A stretch of DNA of 52,197 nucleotides from Clostridia bacterium (GCA_017539425.1 JAFYHA010000020.1:1-52197); one strand, 5' to 3'. Numbered from the stretch's first letter, positions 1 through 8,628 are shown. A program made the numbers and translations. The notes: generated by a model from the letters alone, not told the origin.

Positions 1-43
1 GGGCCGGATCGAAAAATGATAGCCGCAAGATAAGGAGGTAGAT

Positions 44-748
44 ATGAGAGTATTGTCCATACTGTGTCATCCGGATGATATGGAGCTGACCTGCGCTGGG
101 ACGTTGATCAAATGCCGAAAGCGCGGAGACGACGTGTTTGCCTGCCATCTGGCCAACGGGAACATGGGGCATGAGGTGATTCCGCCGGATGAGCTGAGGG
201 AGATCCGGACCCGCGAGGCGGAAAACGCCGGCAAACTGGCCGGGTTTGAAGTCATCAACGGAGATATCGGGGACCTGACCCTGAACGGGTCGGACTTTGA
301 ACAGGTCAAAAAAGTCATACGCATCATCCGCTATGTCCGCCCGGATATGATCATTACGCACGATCCGGCGGATTACTGCTCGGACCATACCGAGGTCTAC
401 CGCTTGGTGTTCAACGCTTCGTTTTCGGCTTCCTGCCCTCACTTCCATCCGGAACTGGGCGGAGCGACCAAGGTTACGCCGATTTATTTTGCCGAGACCA
501 GTTATGCCGTGAATGCCGTGTATAAGGAATACGTGGACATCACGGAGGAAATGGACCTGAAAATGGAGATGCTGGCCTGCCACAAGAGCCAGATCGACTG
601 GCTCCGTGACCATGACCGTATCGATGTGATCCACAACGAGACCATCAAGGCTGCGGACCGGGGAATCCAGTGCGGGGTCAAGTATGCGGAAGGCTTCAAT
701 CAACTTTTGGCGGCGCAGCGCCTGGTCCCGTACCGGATGCTACCGTAA
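44..748 (+). CDS. PIG-L (LmbE-like) family deacetylase
   Basis: This is a 234-residue protein of the PIG-L/LmbE zinc deacetylase family, which removes acetyl groups from N-acetylglucosaminyl and related substrates. The family signature HPDD is at residues 9-12 with Glu14 close by (HPDDME). A second acidic/His segment, DYCSDHTEV, lies in the middle of the protein as expected for the metal site. There is no signal peptide, so it is cytoplasmic. The start has an excellent AAGGAGGT site seven bases upstream. It lies 18 bases before a NagB-like deaminase, which suggests that the two act one after the other on an N-acetylated amino sugar (deacetylate, then deaminate/isomerise). The exact substrate cannot be read from the sequence. 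The first 43 bases of the window hold only its leader and perhaps the end of an upstream gene. Confidence 0.85.
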   Translation: MRVLSILCHPDDMELTCAGTLIKCRKRGDDVFACHLANGNMGHEVIPPDELREIRTREAENAGKLAGFEVINGDIGDLTLNGSDFEQVKKVIRIIRYVRPDMIITHDPADYCSDHTEVYRLVFNASFSASCPHFHPELGGATKVTPIYFAETSYAVNAVYKEYVDITEEMDLKMEMLACHKSQIDWLRDHDRIDVIHNETIKAADRGIQCGVKYAEGFNQLLAAQRLVPYRMLP

Positions 749-766
749 ATACAAGGAGGTAGGAAC

Positions 767-1702
767 ATGGATTTTTTGAGCACGGTCAAAGGGTCTCTTC
801 TGGAAGGGTTCTTCCCGGAAGGCTGGGATATGGCGCGCATCGACGCCTGCTGTGACAAGGGTGTGCGGAGAGAGGCGTTCTGGCACCGCAATTTCAAGCC
901 GGTCGCCTGTGAGACGGTCGCGGATTTTGACACATATATGGGACATGAGATCGCCCTGCAGATCCGGAAAGCCCGTGAAGAGCATCGTAAACTGGCCCTG
1001 ATCCTGCCCGTCGGACCTATGGGTATGTACAGATGGGCGGCCTATTTCCTGAATGAATGGAAAACCGACTGCAGCCACGTCACGACATTCAACATGGACG
1101 AGTGGGCGGACGAAAACGGGAGAACTCTGGACCCGACCAATCCGGCGTCCTTTGAGTTCAGTATGAAGCAGGCTTTTTTCAGCAAGATTAAAAAGACCGT
1201 TCCGGAATCCCAGCGGAACTTCGCAACGTATGACAATCTTCCCACGTATCCGGAAAAGATCGCAGCCTTGAAAGCGGAAGGCGCAAGACTTGTGCTGGTG
1301 TTCGGCATCGGCAGAATGTGCCACATCGCGTTCTGGGAACCGCATTTTGCCAAAGACTACAAGACCGAGGAGGAATGGAAACAGGCACCATACCGCCGCG
1401 GGGCAAAACTGCATCCTCTGACGATCGAGCAGAACGCGATCACGAGTTTCAAATCTCGTACGACGCTCGTTCCTTGTTACGCCAACACCATAGGCCCGGG
1501 GCTTTTTTTGCAGGCGGACTATATCATAGGCGGATGTGACGGGGCGCTCGGAAGGGGTATGGGCTGGCAGGGAATGAGTTTTCTGACCACGCTCCATTAC
1601 GGCCCGGATAGGCACATTACCTCCACGTTTATCCCGACTATGCCCGGCAAACTCTTCTATCTGAAAGAGCTGGCCGGCCCGCTTGTTGCCGAATGCAACT
1701 GA
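767..1702 (+). CDS. Divergent glucosamine-6-phosphate deaminase (NagB-like)
   Basis: This 311-residue protein belongs to the NagB/RpiA sugar-phosphate isomerase superfamily and is longer than classical NagB (about 266). The FNMDEW motif with Asp111 matches the NagB proton-transfer aspartate. [13 protein letters not shown] (residues 180-192) matches the NagB motif GxGxDGHIAFNEP, with His186 and Glu191 conserved. The Asp before the Gly-His of that motif (Asp141 in E. coli NagB) is replaced by Met184. This puts classical deamination in some doubt, and the protein may act on another phosphorylated or unphosphorylated sugar. AAGGAGGT precedes the ATG. It is probably co-transcribed with the deacetylase just upstream, and the pair ends at a hairpin. 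Confidence 0.75.
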   Translation: MDFLSTVKGSLLEGFFPEGWDMARIDACCDKGVRREAFWHRNFKPVACETVADFDTYMGHEIALQIRKAREEHRKLALILPVGPMGMYRWAAYFLNEWKTDCSHVTTFNMDEWADENGRTLDPTNPASFEFSMKQAFFSKIKKTVPESQRNFATYDNLPTYPEKIAALKAEGARLVLVFGIGRMCHIAFWEPHFAKDYKTEEEWKQAPYRRGAKLHPLTIEQNAITSFKSRTTLVPCYANTIGPGLFLQADYIIGGCDGALGRGMGWQGMSFLTTLHYGPDRHITSTFIPTMPGKLFYLKELAGPLVAECN

Positions 1703-1724
1703 GAGCAGAAACACAAAATACAGA

Positions 1725-1762
1725 AAAGAGGCATTCTATCCGATCGGACAGGATGCCTCTTT
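1725..1762. terminator. Bidirectional hairpin terminator
   Basis: The arms AAAGAGGCAT and ATGCCTCTTT pair perfectly, and further pairing (TCC/GGA) continues toward the loop. The A/T-rich arm ends supply a T-run in either direction. It sits between the convergent NagB-like and DHH genes. Confidence 0.75.
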
Positions 1763-1777
1763 GAGTGCTTGACGGGG

Positions 1778-2704
1778 TCAAACGTTAAGCGCCTTGATGA
1801 TCTCTGGAAGCAGAGCGTCTACCTGGTCATTCTCTAGCTGGCAGGTGCCGGCGTTCCGGTGTCCGCCGCCGCCATAGCGCAGGCACAGGCTTCCGATATC
1901 GGCGGATGAACCGCGGTTGACGATCGATTTGCCGATCATCACGGCCGTGTTCTGCTTGCGGAAACCCCACGCCACATGAACCGAGATCTGGGTCTCCGGA
2001 TACAACGCATAGATCATGAAACGGTTGCCTGCGTGAATGATCTCTTCGTCTCTGAGATCGAGCACAACCACTTTGCCGTAGACCTTGGCGATGCGTTTCA
2101 GCTGTTCCTTAAACTGTTCGGCCTGGTCGAAATACAGTTCCACACGTTCCTTGACGTCCGGCAGCTCCAGAATTTCATCAATGCTGTGGTTCATGCAGTA
2201 GCCGATAAGTTCCATCATCAAATCATAGTTGGAGATCCGGAATTCACGGAAACGGCCCAGTCCGGTGCGGGGATCCATCAGATAGTGCAAAAGCACCCAG
2301 CCCTTTGGATTCAGGATGTCGTCCATCGTAAAATCCGCACTGTCTCCCTTGTCTACGGCTTCCATCATCTCATCGGTGATGAGGGGAAGCTTCTTCTTTC
2401 CCCCGTAATAGTTATAGACCACGCGGGCGGCACTGCGGGCGTTGGGGTCAATGATCAGTTTGCCGTCGGTCTGCTCGGCATGCAGGCGGTCGATCTCGGA
2501 TTCGTGGTGGTCGAACGCAAGCCCGACACGTGCATCGAACGGAAGATTGGTCGTGATGTCGTTCTCGCTCAGTTCCACTTTCCCGTCCTGGACGTCTTTG
2601 GGATGAACAAACTTGATGTCTTCGATAATGTCCAGTTCGCGAAGGATCATCGCGCACACCAGCCCGTCAAAGTCGCTGCGGGTCACTAAACGTTTCTTTC
2701 CCAT
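1778..2704 (-). CDS. DHH-family phosphoesterase
   Basis: This is a 308-residue cytoplasmic DHH-superfamily phosphoesterase. The N-terminal SDFDG (Asp11, Asp13) and the DHH triad at residues 65-67 (FDHHESE) form the Mn-binding site. The C-terminal GGGGHRNAGTC is the DHHA1 substrate-binding loop. Relatives include exopolyphosphatases, nanoRNases and c-di-AMP/pApA phosphodiesterases, and which of these activities applies is not evident here. The start was placed at an ATG with GGAGG six bases upstream. A longer reading frame to 2737 lacks a site and overlaps the promoter. It is monocistronic and divergent from lysS. Confidence 0.8.
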   Translation of the reverse strand: MGKKRLVTRSDFDGLVCAMILRELDIIEDIKFVHPKDVQDGKVELSENDITTNLPFDARVGLAFDHHESEIDRLHAEQTDGKLIIDPNARSAARVVYNYYGGKKKLPLITDEMMEAVDKGDSADFTMDDILNPKGWVLLHYLMDPRTGLGRFREFRISNYDLMMELIGYCMNHSIDEILELPDVKERVELYFDQAEQFKEQLKRIAKVYGKVVVLDLRDEEIIHAGNRFMIYALYPETQISVHVAWGFRKQNTAVMIGKSIVNRGSSADIGSLCLRYGGGGHRNAGTCQLENDQVDALLPEIIKALNV

Positions 2705-2735
2705 AGGAAGCCTCCGATTAATAGATTCTGCACCC

Positions 2736-2766
2736 ATTATACCACAGCAATCGGTCCCGTGTGCAA
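2736..2766 (-). promoter_or_regulatory. Promoter of the DHH phosphoesterase gene
   Basis: On the minus strand there is TATAAT at 2741-2736 in an extended context (GTGGTATAAT), with a possible TTGCAC -35 at 2766-2761 and a 19-base spacer. It lies 32 bases upstream of the chosen start codon. Confidence 0.5.
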
Positions 2767-2792
2767 GCCTTGTGAAAACGGATTCGATTTTT

Positions 2793-2823
2793 TTGTTTTC
2801 AAAAGGCGGATTTGTGGTATAAT
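2793..2823 (+). promoter_or_regulatory. Promoter of lysS
   Basis: TATAAT at 2818-2823 is preceded by TG in the extended -10 position (TGGTATAAT). The -35 is weak (TTGTTT, 2793-2798, 19-base spacer). It is back to back with the DHH promoter, which has the same GTGGTATAAT core. Confidence 0.55.
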
Positions 2824-2859
2824 AGGTCTATAGTTTGGTAACAGAACGAGGTTTTAACT

Positions 2860-4887
2860 ATGCATTGGTCTGAAGAAATCGCGGAACGCATCATAGCCCG
2901 CAATCCGGACAAGGAAGAATATGTTTGCGCAGCGGGGATCAGCCCGTCCGGATCCATCCACATCGGCAACTTCAGAGATGTGGCCACCAGTCTGTTTGTC
3001 GTGAAAGCCCTGGAGAAAAAAGGAAAGAAGGCCAGACTGCTCTTTTCCTGGGACGAGTTTGACCGGTTCAGACACGTTCCGGCCAATGTCAAGGCTCTGC
3101 CCGGCAACGAGGACATGGACGAAAACATCGGCCGCCCTTACGTGGACGTGCGGAATCCGATCCCTAACGATCCGGCTCCCAACTACGCCAAGTATTTTGA
3201 GAACGAGTTTGAAGCGGCCATCCGCCGGTTCGGGATCAAGATGGACTACCGCTATCAGGCGGATATGAACCGTTCCGGGAAATATGCCAAGTATCTGATC
3301 CAGGCCCTGGAAAAGAGAAAAGAGATATTTGACATTCTGGATTCGTTCCGGACGCAGGATGCCGAGGAGGGAGAGCGGGACCGCTATTATCCGGTCGCCA
3401 TCTACTGCCCCTGCTGCCATAAGGATTCGACTACGATCACCTGGATCAGCGACGATTGCACGAAAGCCAAGTATACGTGCGAGTGCGGGCACAGCGGAGA
3501 CTGGGACTTCACCAAGGATTTCAACTGCAAGCTGGCCTGGAAGATCGACTGGCCGATGCGCTGGCTCTACGAGGGTGTGGATTTTGAGCCCGGAGGCAAG
3601 GATCATGCCTCTCCTACGGGCTCCTACCAGACCTCCAAGGTGATTTCCAAGCAGATCTTCGGATACGAACCGCCGCTCTTCCAGGGGTATGAGTTTATCG
3701 GGATCAAAGGGCTGACCGGAAAGATGTCCGGTTCATCCGGACTGAATATGACGCCGGACACACTGCTGAAACTGTACCAGCCGGAAATGATCCTCTGGCT
3801 GTATTCCAAAACGGATCCGACCAAAGCGTTTGATTTCTGCTTCGATGACGGGATCCTGCGCCAGTACTTCGAATATGATAAAATGCTGACCGATTGCCGG
3901 ACCGGCGCGGCCAATGACGCGATCAAGGCCATCATGTACAATTGCGAGATCGAGGGCCGCTATGTCGAGACCGTCCCGATGTCTCTGCTGGTTCAGCTTG
4001 GCTCGATCGTAGACTTTAATGTCCCGATGCTTGAGACCGTGTTTGAGAAAATCGGCCAGCCTTACAAGCACGAGCAGTTCGCGGACCGTCTGGAAAGGGC
4101 CAAATACTGGCTGGAAGTCTGTGCGCCGGATCAGGTCAACCGGCTGCGGACAACGCGCAACTGGGCCGTCTTTGAGTCGCTGAACGAAGCACAAAGGAAG
4201 GAGGTCGAACTTCTCCATGCGCTGATTGCCCGCGGCGGTTACGATCTGGACGCACTGAATACGGAACTGTATGCCATTCCGAAAACCGTATTTGGAGAAG
4301 ACGCGGACCCGAAAGTCCTCAAGACGGAGCAGGCGGAGTTCTTCCAGACCGTCTACCGGCTGCTCATCGACAAGGAGAGGGGACCCAGACTGTACCTGTT
4401 CCTGTACGCCATCGATCCGGCCAAGTATGTCGGGCTTCTGGATTTCTCATACCCTCAGACGGATGCGGAACGGGAGGCGGATATGCCCCCGGAAGAGTCC
4501 TCCTGCCCGGTGGAAGAGCCGCAGGAAACAAGTGAACCCGATCCCGTTGCGCCGGTTAAGCCGGAAATCACGATCGACCAGTTCAATCTGCTGGACGTTA
4601 GGGTCTGCAAGATCCTGAAGGCGGAAACCGTGCGCAAATCCCGCGCCTGCCTGAAACTCACACTGTTTGACGGATTGAAAAACCGGGTGATCATGTCCAG
4701 CATCAAGGATACCTACACGCCTGAACAGCTGGTCGGGAAAAAGATCCTGGTCGTGGCCAATCTGCAGCCGAACCGGATCTGCAACGTGACGAGTGAAGGT
4801 ATGCTCCTGGCTGCCACCAACGGCGCATGCGGGTGCAAGGTCATTTTTGTGGACGATGCGATTCCGGAAGGGACGCCGTTGCATTGA
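2860..4887 (+). CDS. lysS: Class I lysyl-tRNA synthetase fused to a tRNA-binding OB domain
   Basis: This 675-residue enzyme charges tRNA-Lys. The catalytic part is the class I (archaeal/spirochaete type) LysRS, unlike the class II enzyme of most bacteria. It has a HIGN signature at residues 34-37, a CPCC...CECGHSG zinc-type insert, and KMSGS at 288-292 as the KMSKS loop. After an acidic Pro/Glu linker (about 535-568), residues 570-675 form a Trbp111/EMAP-type tRNA-binding domain (VRVCKILKAE, ending at the C-terminus), like that of MetG. The usual class I enzyme is about 520 residues, so the fusion explains the extra length. The start follows a TATAAT promoter by about 35 bases. Whether the genome also has a class II enzyme is unknown. 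Confidence 0.9.
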   Translation: MHWSEEIAERIIARNPDKEEYVCAAGISPSGSIHIGNFRDVATSLFVVKALEKKGKKARLLFSWDEFDRFRHVPANVKALPGNEDMDENIGRPYVDVRNPIPNDPAPNYAKYFENEFEAAIRRFGIKMDYRYQADMNRSGKYAKYLIQALEKRKEIFDILDSFRTQDAEEGERDRYYPVAIYCPCCHKDSTTITWISDDCTKAKYTCECGHSGDWDFTKDFNCKLAWKIDWPMRWLYEGVDFEPGGKDHASPTGSYQTSKVISKQIFGYEPPLFQGYEFIGIKGLTGKMSGSSGLNMTPDTLLKLYQPEMILWLYSKTDPTKAFDFCFDDGILRQYFEYDKMLTDCRTGAANDAIKAIMYNCEIEGRYVETVPMSLLVQLGSIVDFNVPMLETVFEKIGQPYKHEQFADRLERAKYWLEVCAPDQVNRLRTTRNWAVFESLNEAQRKEVELLHALIARGGYDLDALNTELYAIPKTVFGEDADPKVLKTEQAEFFQTVYRLLIDKERGPRLYLFLYAIDPAKYVGLLDFSYPQTDAEREADMPPEESSCPVEEPQETSEPDPVAPVKPEITIDQFNLLDVRVCKILKAETVRKSRACLKLTLFDGLKNRVIMSSIKDTYTPEQLVGKKILVVANLQPNRICNVTSEGMLLAATNGACGCKVIFVDDAIPEGTPLH

Positions 4888-4908
4888 AAAGCAAAAAGAA
4901 ATAGAAGA

Positions 4909-4935
4909 CAGCGGACGGCGGGAAGCCGTCCGCTG
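4909..4935. terminator. Hairpin terminator after lysS
   Basis: A perfect 11-bp stem (CAGCGGACGGC / GCCGTCCGCTG) has a 5-base loop and lies 22 bases after the lysS stop. The T-run is poor on the plus strand. It may serve both convergent genes. Confidence 0.6.
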
Positions 4936-4959
4936 TTGCGTTCAACAGGACAGTAGAGT

Positions 4960-5775
4960 TCAGGCCGGGGACTGTGCCGGCTGTTCTGCAGTCTCTGCCG
5001 GGGTGTCCGTATCCTGGTCGGGCCGGGTTTTGCGAAGGCAGTCCTTGATCCTGTTCAGTACCGCATCCATATGCGTTGTGTTGGCCAGAACGCCGTTCAT
5101 ATACGGGAGGGAACTGAGTTCAGGAGGAAGGGTGTCCGGCCATTCAAAGCCGGGCATATTGACCAGGATGATGTTTTTCTCCTGGGCAATGGCGTAGATG
5201 AGTTCGCCCTGCAGATTGGCGTCTCCCTTGGAGTCCAGCTTCTTTACGGAGGCAAGACTGTCCGGGGTCAGGATGGCCAGGACATCGGTTGCTCTGTCCA
5301 GAGCTGTGTCTACGCCCAGTGTCCGTACGTCTTCGCTCAGGTAGAAATTGTCGGTATAGACCTTGTATCCCTGGGCGGTCAGGCGTTCGTAGAGCATCGT
5401 GGCAAACGGAGCCGCCGTAGAATTTTTCGCAGTGATGAACAGGATCTGCTCGGATTTGCGCAATAGATTGTCCGGGTCGTTGTTCCGTGCTTTCCGATTG
5501 GCTTCCACGGTTTCGGCAAGGCGCTGCACGGTGACCCTGCGTTCGCTGTCGCGCAGGATCTTCCCGCGGAAATTGATGATGACCGTCAGGACGATTGTGC
5601 CGATGAGCGCGCCCAGAAAGGCGCCGAAGATCCCCAGGGCAATGCAGATGAGCACAGAGAGTATGGCAAGTATCCTCTGGCGGGAGCGAAGGCCGAGCAC
5701 GAAGGGAAGGATACTGAGCAGCAGACCGGCTGCGGCACCCGGGCCGTAGTCGGCGACAAGAGTAGAAAACGTCAC
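4960..5775 (-). CDS. Membrane-anchored TIR-domain protein
   Basis: This protein of about 271 residues starts at a GTG. Two in-frame GTGs exist (5784 and 5775). The second is preferred because GAGGTG lies six bases before it. The N-terminal part (about 14-67) holds hydrophobic segments, probably two or three membrane helices, followed by a charged helix. Residues 109-245 match bacterial TIR domains: ILFITAKNS strand A, LYERLTAQGYKVYTD, LAILTPDSL, then GELIYAI whose Glu (about 191) is where NADase TIRs carry the catalytic Glu, then NIILVNMPGFEWP and LPYMNGV. The C-terminal tail is Asp/Thr/Pro-rich. It overlaps nothing but starts within 12 bases of the preceding coiled-coil gene, so the two are co-translated. 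TIR proteins of this layout act in defence or signalling, and NAD cleavage is inferred only. Confidence 0.7.
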   Translation of the reverse strand: MTFSTLVADYGPGAAAGLLLSILPFVLGLRSRQRILAILSVLICIALGIFGAFLGALIGTIVLTVIINFRGKILRDSERRVTVQRLAETVEANRKARNNDPDNLLRKSEQILFITAKNSTAAPFATMLYERLTAQGYKVYTDNFYLSEDVRTLGVDTALDRATDVLAILTPDSLASVKKLDSKGDANLQGELIYAIAQEKNIILVNMPGFEWPDTLPPELSSLPYMNGVLANTTHMDAVLNRIKDCLRKTRPDQDTDTPAETAEQPAQSPA

Positions 5776-5785
5776 AATAAACACC

Positions 5786-6124
5786 TCACATGGAATCCAT
5801 GAGTTCGTGCAGGGAGTCGTTTACATTGTCAACGGCTTCTGTAATATCGTCAATGTTGGCCAGAGAGGAAAGTGCGGGGACTATGTCCGCGGACATAAGC
5901 GAGGAAACGGATTCCATCTGCTGGCTGATGTTCTGAAAGCCAAGTTCTGCGGATACGGAAAGCGCGGCAATGTTTTTCGCGGAATCATCCGTGCTGGTCT
6001 GGATCTGGTCCAGCCGCACCTCCAGAGCATGCAGGGCCGCAGCCGTGGTGGCAACGGAGCCGACCAGGGCGTGCAGAGCATCTCGGATATCCGTCAACAG
6101 GACAAGCATTTCGTTATCGCTCAT
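5786..6124 (-). CDS. Small coiled-coil protein of unknown function
   Basis: This is a 112-residue soluble protein with no signal peptide or membrane segment. It is almost wholly helical, with long runs of regularly spaced Leu/Ile/Val (for example TDIRDALHALVGSV and LHALEVRLDQIQ), as in a coiled coil or four-helix bundle. The start was set at the ATG with GGAGGT just upstream, 16 bases after the stop of the DUF4430 gene. Its stop lies 10 bases before the preferred GTG of the TIR gene. It resembles the coil of chemoreceptors or phage accessory proteins but matches no family I can name. Its position suggests a partner of the TIR protein. Confidence 0.65.
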   Translation of the reverse strand: MSDNEMLVLLTDIRDALHALVGSVATTAAALHALEVRLDQIQTSTDDSAKNIAALSVSAELGFQNISQQMESVSSLMSADIVPALSSLANIDDITEAVDNVNDSLHELMDSM

Positions 6125-6140
6125 AAAGACCTCCAATTGG

Positions 6141-8033
6141 TTAAGGGTTCGGATTCCAGTCGTAGGATCCCTCTTTGACATCACGGCCGAGTTCCAGGGA
6201 ATAGACCCAATGGATCCGGTCTCCGGGTTCACAGATATAGGTCCCGCAGCCCTTGGACGGCTGCGTGCCGTTGACCACATAGACCCATCCGGACAGATCT
6301 CCGCAGTCCATCTCGTACATGCCTCCGATACCGGTCACGTATGCTCCGGTGTCGTCGCCATTGTGCGTAGTTACGATTCCGTTGGCGCGACAGACATAAT
6401 CCAGCACATCCCAGACGGAAAGATCTTCGGTCCAGAGGACTGTGGTTTCTTTTAAGAGTATACCATCCTGTGGCAAATCAATCAAGAGATCGGAAGACAG
6501 AGCGTTGTAGCACAGGATATCGATCGTCACGACAGGCGCTCCGCTCTCCGGTTCGGTAGATGTTTCCACGTGGAAATGGTCATCTACGGATTCAAAACGG
6601 ACGGCAAACAGGACTATCCCCAAGAGGACCAGGACCGCGACGGCGACCGGGATCCAGCGGGAAGGCGTCAAATGGTGCGACAGGGCAAGGGCCAGTATGG
6701 CGATACCGCCTCCAAGCAGGACGGCGCCAGCCGCGATCCATTTCCACACGGAAGTGGCGGAGCGGGGCGGGGAATCATCTGCCTTGGTCTCTTTGTCCGG
6801 CTCGCGTTCGGATTCCTCTCTGCGGGTCTCCGGTTCGGTCTGGGCCTCAACCGGCTGGCTTTGATCGCTTTCCGGTGTAATCGTACTTTCTGTCTCCGTA
6901 CCCTGCCCGGAACCTGGTTGGGATTCATCCGTCTCCGTTTCGGGAGAAGGGGATTTTGTCTCCGTATCGCTTTCAACCGGAGCTGGAGGGTTGGTTTCCG
7001 TGCTTTCGTGCGGGTCGGTTTCAAGGGGGTCAGAGGATCCGGTCTCGTCCGGGGGCGGCGTCTTGCGCTCGTTGAGCGCGTCAAAATCATACAAGGCGGC
7101 ACCATACTCACGCAGCAGACGGCACGCCGCCAAGGCCTGGAAGGCCTGATAGGTGGCCATCGGGTTTGAGGTCCCGCCGTGAACATGGGAGAAAGAGCCG
7201 TCCGAAAGCGCATAACCCCGGATGACCTCGGTCAGGGCGGGAAGCCCGTCATTGAACCAGGTGTCCGGATCCAGCCCGAGGGCACAGAGAGCCAGGGAGA
7301 CCTGTGCGGAACTCTCCGCGTTCTCTACGCCGTATGAGGCGAATTCGCCGTTTGGTCTGCGCAGGGCGCGTATTCTGGACAAGGCCTTGTCGACCGCGGT
7401 CGCAACGGCAGGAGTGTCCCGGTGGGGCGCCAACGCCGCCAGAGCCATGGACGTAACATCGGTATCGGACTGAGTCCCGGTCAGGGCCCAACCCCCATCC
7501 GCGAACTGGATATCCAGAAGATGGGAAATGAGCGCCTCCCGCCCTGCAAAATCGTAATGATGCGAGTCTGCGAGGATCAGGCCCGTGATGTAATTCATAA
7601 TGTTGCCGTTGCCTGCGCAGGTGGAAAGGACCGTCTGGATGTAGTCGGATTCCTCATCCGGGGCGATGGCGCTGAAAACGAGAGCCATACGCAGCTTCGC
7701 GGGAATGTCCTTGGTCAGGGAAAGATCCGTCGAGTCTATATACTGACGTAATGCGGAGCGGTAATCCGACAGATCCGCGTCCGGGTGCAGCGCCAGATAG
7801 GCAATCGACGACCAGTCATTCACATAGGACACGGAAGGTGTGCCGGACAGGGCGTCCGGCAGACCGAGCGAGACCTGAATCTGGTCCAGAACGTCCCCGT
7901 CGGGCTCGGCGAAGATCCGGATGGTGGCGAACAGACCGCCCAGGAGCAGCGCCACCGTCAGGAACAGACAGGCTACACCCGTTATCCGGGAACGTCTATG
8001 CAGTTGTCGGTGTTGCATTGCCGAAGCAGACAT
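6141..8033 (-). CDS. Transcobalamin-like membrane protein (alpha/alpha domain + DUF4430)
   Basis: This 630-residue surface protein begins with an Arg-rich N-terminus and a signal-anchor helix (about 18-41). An alpha/alpha-barrel of the prenyltransferase/squalene-cyclase repeat type follows (about 50-310), with repeats such as IQFADGGWALTG, RRPNGEFASYG and YALSDGSFSH. A Glu/Thr/Ser/Pro-rich linker (about 318-420) leads to two membrane helices (about 422-445 and 452-475). A C-terminal DUF4430 domain (about 485-630) ends in SGWVYVVNGTQPSKGCGTY. Predicted topology puts both folded domains outside. An alpha/alpha barrel joined to this beta domain is the architecture of transcobalamin and intrinsic factor, so cobalamin or another corrinoid is a candidate ligand. 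It is first gene of a trio with the coiled-coil and TIR genes. Confidence 0.75.
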   Translation of the reverse strand: MSASAMQHRQLHRRSRITGVACLFLTVALLLGGLFATIRIFAEPDGDVLDQIQVSLGLPDALSGTPSVSYVNDWSSIAYLALHPDADLSDYRSALRQYIDSTDLSLTKDIPAKLRMALVFSAIAPDEESDYIQTVLSTCAGNGNIMNYITGLILADSHHYDFAGREALISHLLDIQFADGGWALTGTQSDTDVTSMALAALAPHRDTPAVATAVDKALSRIRALRRPNGEFASYGVENAESSAQVSLALCALGLDPDTWFNDGLPALTEVIRGYALSDGSFSHVHGGTSNPMATYQAFQALAACRLLREYGAALYDFDALNERKTPPPDETGSSDPLETDPHESTETNPPAPVESDTETKSPSPETETDESQPGSGQGTETESTITPESDQSQPVEAQTEPETRREESEREPDKETKADDSPPRSATSVWKWIAAGAVLLGGGIAILALALSHHLTPSRWIPVAVAVLVLLGIVLFAVRFESVDDHFHVETSTEPESGAPVVTIDILCYNALSSDLLIDLPQDGILLKETTVLWTEDLSVWDVLDYVCRANGIVTTHNGDDTGAYVTGIGGMYEMDCGDLSGWVYVVNGTQPSKGCGTYICEPGDRIHWVYSLELGRDVKEGSYDWNPNP

Positions 8034-8041
8034 GGTATACT
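8013..8041 (+). promoter_or_regulatory. Promoter for the 8075 gene
   Basis: TTGCAT (8013-8018), a 17-base spacer and TATACT (8036-8041) lie inside the 5' end of the divergent DUF4430 gene. The predicted transcript starts about 25 bases before the downstream ATG. Confidence 0.45.
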
Positions 8042-8074
8042 ACCTTTCAGACCTGAACGGGGGGAGGACAAGAC

Positions 8075-8623
8075 ATGAGAGAATACTCCTATACGCCGCC
8101 TGCGGCGAAACGGAAGCCCGCGATCGTGGTCGGGTTCCTGATACTGGTCTCCCTGTTGCTGATCCTTGCGTCAGGGTCATTTCCTTACCGGGCACTGTGG
8201 CAGGCCGGAGGGTTCTGCGGACTTGCGGCCGCACTGTTCATCGCCGGCAGCTATCTTCTGCGGGAGTATACCTACCGGATCGTTTCCAGGGAAACGGGTT
8301 TTGATGAGGAAGAACCTGTGTATGCCTATGACTTTGAAATTCTGCAAAACGGAAAGCCGGTCTGCAGGATCGGGCTGGACAGGATCGCGGAAGTCGAACC
8401 GGAAACGGAGCAAAAGGACCCGAAACCCTTTCGCGGACGCACCTATACCTATCGCGCGTCCTGGGAGAAAGCCGGCCGCTGCCGGCTGGTCTTCCTGGAC
8501 CGGGAGACGGATGTCCCGGAAGCGGTTGCGGTCCGGTTTTTCGCGGACGGGACGCTTCTGGAGCTGCTGCGTTCCGGCATTTCGGCCGAAACGGCAGAAG
8601 AATATCGATCCAATCATTTATGA
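8075..8623 (+). CDS. Hypothetical two-helix membrane protein
   Basis: This 182-residue protein of unrecognised family has two hydrophobic segments (about 18-36 and 42-61) after a short Lys/Arg-containing N-terminus. A cytoplasmic, mostly beta C-terminal domain of about 115 residues follows. Its layout (two helices, then IVSRETGF...YAYDFEILQNG strands) recalls bacterial membrane-bound PH-like domains, but this is only a fold guess. GGGGGGAGG stands just upstream of the ATG. It is a single gene ending at a hairpin terminator. Confidence 0.6.
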   Translation: MREYSYTPPAAKRKPAIVVGFLILVSLLLILASGSFPYRALWQAGGFCGLAAALFIAGSYLLREYTYRIVSRETGFDEEEPVYAYDFEILQNGKPVCRIGLDRIAEVEPETEQKDPKPFRGRTYTYRASWEKAGRCRLVFLDRETDVPEAVAVRFFADGTLLELLRSGISAETAEEYRSNHL

Positions 8624-8628
8624 ACCAG

